Below, one piece after another: positions 56,193 through 64,000 of a stretch of 64,000 nucleotides of DNA (positions are counted from its first letter, which is position 1; each line of letters starts with the position of its first letter). The stretch lies in assembly GCA_963791575.1 (NCBI GenBank), contig CAWBSY010000002.1, positions 124,001-188,000 on the forward strand. The letters run 5' to 3'. The notes under the pieces were generated by a model. That model was given only the letters and a program-made list of their open reading frames with translations, made no database searches and was not told the DNA's origin. Position numbers and translations under genes: made by a program. Source of the DNA: JAOAPG01 sp963791575. Lineage in GTDB: Bacteria; Acidobacteriota; Terriglobia; Terriglobales; Acidobacteriaceae.

Positions 56193-59100
56193 GTGCGTAC
56201 CTACTTGAGGAAACTCGTTTCTTTCTTCGGCTTAGTGTTGTTTTGCGCGCTTTCTGCAAACGCCCAAGTCACAACCGCAGATGTAGTGGGCACAGTACAT
56301 GATCCCACCGGAGCTGTAGTCCCCAACGCAAAAGTCTCAATTACAAACACCAGTACAGGTCTGACTCGCACAACCCAAACCGGCCCAAGCGGCGATTACG
56401 TTGTCAATCTGCTGGAACCGGGGACTTATTCCATCAAAGTGGAGGCCCCGAGCTTCAAAACGTTTTCAGTGCCTTCGCTGACACTAGCCTCTGGAGATCG
56501 TACCCGTGTGGACGCGGCCATGCAGACGGGAGACACCAGTGAAACTGTGGAAGTCACGGGCGCAACTCCATTGCTTCAGACCGACAGCTCCACGCTTAGC
56601 ACCACCGTGACCTCGCAGGCTGTACAGGACCTGCCACTCAACGGCCGAAACTTTATTCAGCTGGCACAACAGGTTCCCGGCGCCAATCAAGGTCCAGGAA
56701 ATGGTCTGACCAGCGGCAACCGCCCGGATGACCGGCGCCAGACATCGGCGATCTCTGTGAATGGACAATCCGAAGTAATCAACAACCAGATGATCGACGG
56801 CATGGATAATAATGAGCGCATTATCGGTGGTATCGGTGTGCGCCCTTCAGTCGACGCGATCTCTGAATTTAGCGTAGAGACCAACGACCTATACGGCGGA
56901 AGTTGGTCGTACAGCGGGCGGTGTGATCAACGTGATCACCAAGTCCGGGAGTAATCACTTCCATGGTTCGCTTTACGAGTATTTCCGCAACGATAAGTTC
57001 GATGCTCATTCCTATTTCGATAAGCCAGGGTCGCCCAAACCTGAACTTCGCCAGAACCAATACGGCGGAAGCATCGGAGGTCCCATTAAAAAAGACAAAA
57101 CTTTCTTCTTCGGCGATTACGAAGGATTTCGATTGGTCAGCGGTCAGCCGGCAGCTATCTTAAACGTGCCGACATTGTTTGAAGAGCTAAATCCGGGGAA
57201 TTTCACGGACATCGGCGGACCGAACATTCCGGCCGCAAGTATTGATCCCGTTGGTCTCGCATATTTTAAAATGTACCCTGCGCCGAACAACGGACCTGCG
57301 AGCTTCATTACTCCGGCTCTGAACAAAACCCAGAACAGTTCAACGTTTGATGTACGCGTGGACCAGCACTTCAATGAGCACAATCTGTTGTTTGTCCGTT
57401 ACACCTACAACAACGTAACCACATTTATTCCCGGGGGACTCCCCGCAACAACCGTCAACGGTGTTCCTGTAAATCCGGGCGGAATATTCTTTGGATTTTC
57501 GGGACAAGCACCGGACAAGGCACAACAATGGCAGATCGATTATACCCACATTTTCAATTCCAACTTGCTGCTGGAATTGAAAGCAGGATACCTCCGGACG
57601 AACAATGGATCTTTTCCTCTGAACTTCGGTACCAATGTCAGCCAAAAGCTGGGAATGCCTGGAGTCAATGTTGATCCGCTGGATTCAGGTTTGTCGCAGG
57701 TTACATTCGACGACGGTAGCGGAGCTACCCTGGGAGACGATCAGTTCGTCCCAATTTCCGACATTGACAATACTTATCAGTACTCTGGGATGGTCACGTA
57801 CACGCGAGGCCGACAAAATATAAAGATTGGCTCGACGCTCATCCGCCGGCTCGCCACGGAAGGACAAAGCAATTCCGGAGTAGGCACGTGGGCCTTTCCC
57901 ACGTTGTCGGACTTGCTCTTGGGAACTTCCCGCGTCACAACGCGCATTAACGAATTGAACGTTCCACATTATCGATTTTGGGAGCCCAGCGTCTTCGTGC
58001 AGGACGACTGGCGCGTAAAGAAGTGGCTCACCCTGAACCTTGGCGTCCGCTACGACGTGTTCACGCCGTTAGAAGAGGAGAGGAATAGAATTTCGAATTT
58101 CGACCCCAATACGGGGCGCATCATTCTCGCTGGGGTGAATGGGGTGAGCCGGGGAGGAGGTATCACTACTCAATACAACAACGTCGCTCCCCGTTTCGGG
58201 TTCGCCGCGACAGTGGGCCCGGGAATGGTGGTCCGCGGAGGGTACGGAATCAGTTACGTTCCGATGAATTACACTTCCAACGCCAGCCTGAAAAATCCGC
58301 CATTTATCTCGGTGTTCGTTTATAACGGAAACCGCAAGTTGTCCCAAGGATTGCAACCTCCCGCTCCGGCCAGCGCAACCGCTCCGACATCGATTCCCGA
58401 CGCGGTGGCTTTGAATTTCAAAAACACCGAATTACAGCAATTCAATCTCAATATCCAGAAGGATTTTTCGGGCAATGTATTGACGGTAGGCTATGTCGGA
58501 ATGTTAGGGCGGCACATCGGGGTGACGATAGGCGATCTCAATTCTCCCAGACCAGGACCAACTGCAGCTGCTTGTCTAGCCCTTTCCGGCAGCGCTGCAC
58601 AGACTGCGTGCCTATCACCTTTGCGTCCCTATGCTGCGCAGTTGCCCACCCTTACAGGGCCGATTGGGGAGTACTTCACCTCAGGAACCTCGGATTACCA
58701 TGCTTTGCAGGCCTCTTTTGAACGACGCCTGCAACACGGGCTTACTTTCAACGTCAACTACACATGGGCCCATGCTATTGACGATGTTACCGGTCTCAGC
58801 AATGAGAACGGTGATGGACTCGACGTACTTCCCAATCTGATTAACAAGATTGATCGTGGAAACAGCGACCTCGACCTCCGACACCGGATAGTAGCAACGG
58901 CGGACTATGTACTTCCGTTCGGCAAGAATCTTTCTGGCGTCGAAGGCGGTTTCGGAAAAGGATGGCAGATAAACCTCATCAATGTTTGGGAGACCGGGTC
59001 GCCGTTCACCGTTCTGAATCCGAATCCTGGCCTATCTGGAGCACATTTCTTCGGCGGAAATACCGATCGACCGGATGTAGTCGGCGATCCTAATCTCTCT

Positions 59101-59430
59101 AACCCCGGCATCTCCGGATTCTGGTTTAATCCCTCGGCGTTCGCTCCTCAGCCGCTTGGTGCGATCGGCACCTTGGGGAAGAACACGCTTTACGGTCCGC
59201 ATTTCCGGCACTTTGATTTTTCGATCTTCAAGGACTTCCAGATACGGGAAAACTCGACCCTGCAATTCCGGACCGAATTCTTCAACTTAACCAATACTCC
59301 CAGCTTTGGTAATCCGGGCGTGAACAATCAGAACAACACTCTCGGCTCGCCGACCTTTGGCAGGATCACAACCGTGTCAACCAATTACACGCCACGGCAG
59401 ATTCAGTTTGTCTTGAAATATCTGTTCTGA
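56193..59430 (+). CDS. Oar-like TonB-dependent receptor 2 (one-base frameshift)
   Basis: The start is GTG 56193 behind GGAGG. A signal peptide (LVSFFGLVLFCALSANA) leads into the carboxypeptidase-regulatory-like domain (VHDPTGAVVPNAKVSITN), the plug (LPLNGRNFIQLAQQVPG) and, after one surplus G at about 56895, AEVGRTAGGVINVITKSGSN and the barrel to the C-terminal IQFVLKYLF. Joined, it is about 1079 residues, normal for the group. Next to an MFS transporter, it may import sugar acids or their oligomers, but the substrate is unknown. No LacI-type motif is seen upstream. Confidence 0.87.
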
Positions 59431-59737
59431 AAATTAGGTTCGGCGTACTTGATTTGACAGCTAAGCACGAAAAAAAGGAGCCTCAGAAAGGGGAACTCCC
59501 TTATATATAGGAGCTTTGATGCGCATCTCGACGGCGCGCATTTTATTAGCAGTAACAAATACATATAAGAAGAAACGTATGGTTGACGAGATAAGAACGT
59601 CGGAAAGATTTAACCAGGAATAGGCAAAAGATGTTATTGTAAGACAAATATTCGAGTTGGGGAATCGATTGGACGCCTTACTCTCACGGTGCCAAACGCA
59701 ACCGATACAGTTGATCTGTCCCAATATCTTCCGCTAA
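59431..59737. other. intergenic region, no clear gene
   Basis: AT-rich sequence with an imperfect CTCC...GGAG arm pair near 59488-59507. No promoter is secure. Confidence 0.3.
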
Positions 59738-61040
59738 ATGACTGAACCCGCGACCGCTGCCCGCCCTACGCGTACCCGCCACGTTGTGCTTGGCCTGATC
59801 GTGGCCGCCTACATGATCACCTACATGGACCGCGTCAATATAGCCTCGGCTGTGCCCGTCATCCAGAAGGATATGGGGTTTTCGATGGTCACTATTGGAT
59901 GGATATTCGCTTCCTTCCGGTGGGGATACGCTTTTTTTCAAATTCCCGGTGGATGGTTGGGTGACCGCATCGGAGGACGACGCGCACTGGCGCTCGTCGT
60001 TGTATGGTGGTCGATTTTCACTTCGCTGACGGCATTCGCCTGGAATGCGGCGTCCATGGGCGTGTTCCGCTTTTTTTTCGGAATGGGTGAGGCCGGTGCA
60101 TTCCCCATCGCTACCAGATCTCTCTCGCGATGGATGCTCCCAACGGAGCGAGGTTTCGCTCAAGGCGTCACCCATGCGGCATCACGGTTGGGGGCAGCGT
60201 TAACTCCGGCGCTGGTTGTGATGATGATGATCCGCTTCGGATGGCGTACACCATTCTTCCTTTTCGGCCTCATCGGACTGGGCTGGTCAGCAGTGTGGTA
60301 CTGGTACTATCGCGATACTCCGGCCGAACATTCCCATATCAACTCGGCGGAACGTCAACTGATTGAGGATTCGATAGGCGTTCGACCCGCTAAGGCTCGG
60401 GCGGTTCCGTGGCGTTTAATTCTTACCAGTCCTTCATTGTGGACGCTTTCCCTGATGTACTTTCTGTTACGGCTATAGCATCGATGTTTATTTGGATTGG
60501 TTCCCCAAATATCTGAATGAACACCGTGGCTTCAACCTGACGCAAATGGGTTTGTATGCCAGTCTGCCTTTGTTGGCGGGAGCCGCAGGCGATCTTTTGG
60601 GCGGTTCGCTCTCGGATCATCTTGCCAAGCGTTTTGGGAATCTCAAAGCTGCCCGCCGGGCGGTCGCGCTTGCAGGCTTTCTTCTTGCAGCTGTATTCAT
60701 TTTGCCCGCTACGTTCACCACACACTCCACGGCTTCGGTCTTCTATTCCTGCGTTGCCGTGTTCGGTCTCGAAGTGACTGTTGGTGTGTCGTGGGCGATT
60801 CCCCTCGATATCGGAGGCGACTGCGCGGGCTCAATCGCATCCGTCATGAACACATTCGGCAATCTCGGAAGTGCGGTTTCTCCTGTATTGCTGGCTTACT
60901 TGGTGGGGGCGTATGGATGGAATACGCCATTTCTGGTGTGCTCTTGCCTATGTGTTGCAGGGGCTGCGTTTGCCATGGGGATTAACGCGGATAGGAAGAT
61001 TGTTTCGGAGTCCGCCGTGTTCTCGACGTCTGTGGTTTAA
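59738..61040 (+). CDS. MFS transporter, anion:cation symporter group (one-base frameshift)
   Basis: The first frame, ATG 59738, has the group signature YMDRVNIASAVPVIQKDMGF and GGWLGDRIGGRRALALV. One surplus C at 60464 breaks it after SLMYF; the next frame resumes CYGYSIDVYLDWFPKYLNE and completes about 12 helices at 61040. Joined, it is about 434 residues. Relatives carry hexuronates, galactonate or glucarate with protons. It is followed by the methyltransferase gene after 44 bases. Confidence 0.83.
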
Positions 61041-61083
61041 GAGGCTGTCGTTTGCTCGCCCTCAAAGAAAAAAAAGAAGAAGC

Positions 61084-62133
61084 ATGCGGTTGCACACACA
61101 GTACAACAAACAAATGGAATTGCCCGATTCTTCTCTGATCATTGAATTGATCGAAGCTTTTCGCCGTTCGAAGGCCATGTTCGCTGCCGTCTCACTCGGC
61201 GTTTTCGATTTCCTGGAACGCACTCCCGCAGACGTATTAACAATAGCCTCCGAACTTCATCTCGAAAGCGAACCACTCGAGAGATTGCTGGATGCTTGCG
61301 TGGGTCTCATGCTCTTGCGAAAAAAGGAAAGCCGTTATGAGAATGAGCCCGTAGCAAGTACATACCTCTGCCGGAACAGTGAGCGATCCCTTACAGGTTA
61401 CATACTCTATTCGAATGACGTTCTGTTCCCGCTATGGACGCATCTCGAAGCATGCAATTCGAGAAGGAACACCGCGCTGGAAACAGGCATTCGGCACTGA
61501 TGGCGCTATCTTTGATCATTTCTTCCGCACCGAGGAAGCGAAGAAAACGATTCATTCAGGGGATGCACGGGCTAGGGATCCTGAGCTCGCCTAAAGTGGT
61601 AGAAGCTTTCGACCTATCGCGTTTTCGAAAAATGGTGGATCTCGGTGGCGCCACCGGTCATTTGGCGATTGCCGCCTGTGATCGCTATTTCAATCTTCAC
61701 GCAATTGTGTTTGATCTAGCAAACGTGATTGAATGCGCCCGTCTGTGAAGTAAACAAATCTGCTGCGTCATCACGAATTGATTTGTTGGCCGGCGATTTC
61801 TTCCGCGACGAGTTACCCGAAGCCGATCTATTCGCGATGTCGCGTATTCTGCACGACTGGTCTGAAGACAAAATCAACGCGCTACTTACGAAGATTTACC
61901 AACGCTTGCCTCCAGGTGGCGGCATACTTCTGGCGGAAAAACTGCTGAACGAAGACAAAAGTGGTCCCACGTCGGCGCACATGCAATCTTTAAACATGTT
62001 GGTGTGTACGGAGGGCAAGGAGCGCACGCTTGGCGAGTACCGCAGGCTACTTAACGATGCCGGTTTCCAGAATGTGCAGGGGCGCATGACTGGAAGTCCT
62101 CTTGACGCCATTCTGGCCATAAAGCCTGCATAA
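61084..62133 (+). CDS. HIOMT-type O-methyltransferase (three one-base frameshifts)
   Basis: The restored protein is about 349 residues. The N-terminal dimerisation domain has ELIEAFRRSKAMFAAVSLGV and FDFLER. After surplus bases at about 61450 (G), 61550 (A) and 61746 (T), the frames give HAIREGTPRW, the SAM-binding VDLGGATGHLAIAA, then GDFFRDELPEADLFAMSRIL with HDW as the catalytic His region, and the C-terminus to 62133. It resembles acetylserotonin/small-molecule O-methyltransferases. Three breaks in 300 bases mean either heavy decay or local sequence errors. Confidence 0.75.
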
Positions 62134-62202
62134 CGAGCAATAGTGCTATAGTATGAGCAGGGCCCTGCACTTTAACTGCAAGTAGTTGCCGGAGGTACCA
62201 GC

Positions 62203-62988
62203 CTGATTCGCAGACAGACGATTACCGCTCAGGTAATCAACTACATTCTCGATCTCATTAGAAAAGGGCAAGTGAAGCCGGGCGAGCGGTTGCCGACAGA
62301 AAAGCAGCTGACGGAAGAGCTTTCTGTAAGCAGGACATGCGTACGCGAGGCTATCAAGTCTCTGGAGTCTCTGCAGCTTATCAGTGTGCGGCCAAAGATC
62401 GGCGCTATTGTCCTTGAACCGTCCCCCGTCGCACTGATCAATGCGGAATATCTGTCTACCTCTGCGTTCATGCAACAGGCCGACTCTTTGATTGAGTTTC
62501 GCAAGGTTCTGGAACTTGGGTTGGTAGCCTTGGCTGCGGAAAAGTCGACGGAAGCTGATTGGGCGGCAATGCGGGAAGTTCTAGCTGAACAGGATGCCGC
62601 GCTCCACATGGACCGCAGCACACCGCAGGGCGATTTGCTTTTCCACGAGGCGATCGGTAAAGCTAACATTCGTTTTCATAAAGCGGTCGCTGAGGCAACC
62701 AGAAATCCGCTTGCCATTATGGTTCTGCAGGCGATCTCGGAACCTTTGATCGAAGTAAGCCGGCGTACCAACGAAATGCCAGGAGTACCCGAGGCCGGAC
62801 TTCGCCAGCATTGGTCAATCTACCGGGCAATCCGCGAAAATAATCCGGAGAAGGCGCGGCACGCCATGCGCTTGCATCTTCAAGCTGCCGAGCGCAACGC
62901 TCATATCCTTGAAATGGCAGGAGAAGCAGCGGCGACGCTGCCCACAGGCGGTTCGAATACGAGTGAGAAGCCCCAGGAATCAGTCTGA
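62203..62988 (+). CDS. FadR/GntR-family regulator, unusual CTG start
   Basis: The frame opens into a GntR winged helix: IRRQTITAQVINYILDLI, then KPGERLPTEKQLTEELSVSR, VREAIKSLESLQLI. A FadR-type helical ligand domain follows (FRKVLELGLVALAAEK, FHEAIGKANI, RQHWSIYRAI). The first ATG/GTG/TTG in frame is GTG 62272, which would remove the first helix. GGAGGT at 62191-62196 is well placed for CTG 62203, giving about 261 residues. It may be a true CTG start or a changed base. It likely regulates sugar-acid genes such as the neighbouring transporter. Confidence 0.82.
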   Translation: MIRRQTITAQVINYILDLIRKGQVKPGERLPTEKQLTEELSVSRTCVREAIKSLESLQLISVRPKIGAIVLEPSPVALINAEYLSTSAFMQQADSLIEFRKVLELGLVALAAEKSTEADWAAMREVLAEQDAALHMDRSTPQGDLLFHEAIGKANIRFHKAVAEATRNPLAIMVLQAISEPLIEVSRRTNEMPGVPEAGLRQHWSIYRAIRENNPEKARHAMRLHLQAAERNAHILEMAGEAAATLPTGGSNTSEKPQESV

Positions 62989-63002
62989 GTGCGTCCGCGT
63001 CC

Positions 63003-63476
63003 CTACTTGTTGATATCTACTTTTATCACCAGATACGTGAACGGCTTGCCACTTGCGATTTTCATTTGATGCGGCACATTGGCCGGAATGTGGATGATGT
63101 CGCCCACAGTAAGTTCTTTCGTTTCTCCGCCCTGAATTGAAGAACCCCGTACCTCATGCGGTTTGACGGTTTTGGGATTAATCATCGTTCCGCCGACAAT
63201 GAGTGTAGCCGCGCCTTCCTGGACGATTAAGATATCAACTTGCGTTTCGTGAAGTTCGGCACTGCCATCGCCTTCGCGGTGAGAAATTCCGATGAGATGA
63301 TTGTCATAGTTGGCCAAGGACAGCCAAGCGACCTTTTGATCGTCAATTTTACTCGCGAGTTCTTTCCCTGATTTCTCAACTGCATCTCCCTTCCAAAGAG
63401 CAAATCCCTCGGGATCAGCAGCGTGAAGCCAAGTTGACGAAGCAAGAACTAGAACCAATGCGGCCAAGCTTTTCAT
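63003..63476 (-). CDS. secreted cupin-domain protein
   Basis: ATG 63476 follows GGAGGA, giving 157 residues, with a signal peptide (LAALVLVLASSTWLHAA). The cupin beta-barrel has ISHREGDGSAELHETQVDIL with the metal-ligand His/Glu group, IVQEGAATLIVGG, and the second motif GDIIHIPANVPHQM. The function may be a sugar-acid or small-molecule isomerase or binding protein. It is convergent with the FadR-type gene. Confidence 0.85.
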   Translation of the reverse strand: MKSLAALVLVLASSTWLHAADPEGFALWKGDAVEKSGKELASKIDDQKVAWLSLANYDNHLIGISHREGDGSAELHETQVDILIVQEGAATLIVGGTMINPKTVKPHEVRGSSIQGGETKELTVGDIIHIPANVPHQMKIASGKPFTYLVIKVDINK

Positions 63477-63539
63477 TAGAACTCCTCCGGAAAGTTGAAG
63501 AGATTGATATAGTCGTATCATAGTATCCGCATAACCAAT

Positions 63540-64000
63540 ATGAACTCCACAGAAAACTTCTGCATACGAGCGGTCGCCAGCGCTGGAATATTTCTCATCG
63601 GATCACTCAATGTTTTCGCCGCAGGCCCCACACAACAGAGTGAGTCCATCACTCACAGTGTGCAAGCCTGGGTAGGCGCACGCATCATCGACGGCACCGG
63701 CAAGCCAGCAATCGAAAATGCGACTTTGTTAATTCGAGACGGTCGCATTGAAGCTGTGGGAAAACGCGTCAAAGTGCCGGCGGGAGCAGAGAAGATTGAC
63801 GCGACGGGAAAGACAATTATCCCGGGACTGATCAATGCACACGGCCACGTCAATGATGCTGCTCAACTTGGCGTCTATCTACGCGATGGCATCACGACCG
63901 TTTTTAGTTTAGGCGGCGACAAAGAGTTTGCGCTGCGCGAACAATGCGCCACAGCTCCTCCGGGCACCGTGCCACATCTGTATGTTGCGGGACCGATACA
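63540..64000 (+). CDS. amidohydrolase-family protein (3' end outside window)
   Basis: The open frame from ATG 63540 runs to the window edge, 153 residues. A signal-like stretch (VASAGIFLIGSLNVFAAG) is followed by the opening beta sandwich (ARIIDGTGKPAIENATLLIR, IEAVGKR) and the metal motif PGLINAHGHVND. This is the imidazolonepropionase-like/secreted amidohydrolase type. The catalytic core lies beyond the window, so the substrate is unknown. Confidence 0.82.
   Translation, partial: MNSTENFCIRAVASAGIFLIGSLNVFAAGPTQQSESITHSVQAWVGARIIDGTGKPAIENATLLIRDGRIEAVGKRVKVPAGAEKIDATGKTIIPGLINAHGHVNDAAQLGVYLRDGITTVFSLGGDKEFALREQCATAPPGTVPHLYVAGPI

Noticed and set aside
26648..61746. Genome-wide programmed +1 frameshifting
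   Set aside because: The 13 break sites have no shared codon pair or downstream structure, and they include a dead integrase. Base insertion error is simpler.
1..64000. CRISPR array or prophage
   Set aside because: No regularly spaced direct repeats and no phage structural genes were seen on either strand.

Overview
The window reads as a chromosomal segment of an acidobacterium (Acidobacteriota, probably the Terriglobia). This is inferred from gene content, not from a database search: two Oar-like TonB-dependent receptors with an N-terminal carboxypeptidase-regulatory domain, lactonase-type beta-propeller and TPR secreted proteins, a LigD with phosphoesterase and ligase parts but no polymerase part, and moderate-to-high GC with intergenic repeat families. 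No rRNA, CRISPR array or intact mobile element is present.

Left part, 1-19.4 kb: larB (cut by the window edge), a ChaN-type gene, ubiX, an ArsR regulator divergent from a short-chain dehydrogenase, then an intergenic stretch (5.1-5.5 kb) that looks like a structured RNA with a 19-codon ORF and a strong terminator. After it come a secreted beta-propeller protein, a PepSY-like protein, a Nudix/membrane-protein pair, a split ligD, hemD, an HtrA-type protease, a PilZ protein and a LuxR-type regulator whose receiver lacks the phospho-acceptor Asp. Two intergenic repeat families lie here.

Middle part, 19.6-34.5 kb: mostly housekeeping genes. There is a meaB-epimerase-tsaB-rimI run, a DUF465 gene with a perfect terminator, a tightly coupled psd-pssA-usg-like-lptE-holA run, hutU and hutI (histidine degradation), an acyltransferase, an M1 aminopeptidase and tRNA-Phe(GAA) with its own promoter.

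Right part, 35-54 kb: a carbohydrate-use locus. It carries a Tat-exported GH36 alpha-galactosidase, a LacI regulator, an operon of aldo-keto reductase, zinc dehydrogenase, FucU/RbsD mutarotase, second zinc dehydrogenase, FucP symporter and GH29 alpha-L-fucosidase, then a TonB-dependent receptor, a TPR protein and a GH31 alpha-xylosidase-like enzyme. A shared operator-like motif lies in three promoters of this locus, which points to one LacI regulon for fucose-containing plant polysaccharide such as xyloglucan. Beyond it are remnants of an IS110 transposase and a tyrosine recombinase, then a second TonB receptor, an MFS transporter, an O-methyltransferase, a FadR-type regulator, a secreted cupin and the start of an amidohydrolase.

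A caution applies to the right 38 kb. Ten recognisable features (nine genes and one integrase remnant) are broken by single-base frameshifts, 13 in all, and every one needs one base fewer to restore the frame. Residual sequencing or assembly insertions are the simplest explanation. I give those genes their restored extents and the break positions.
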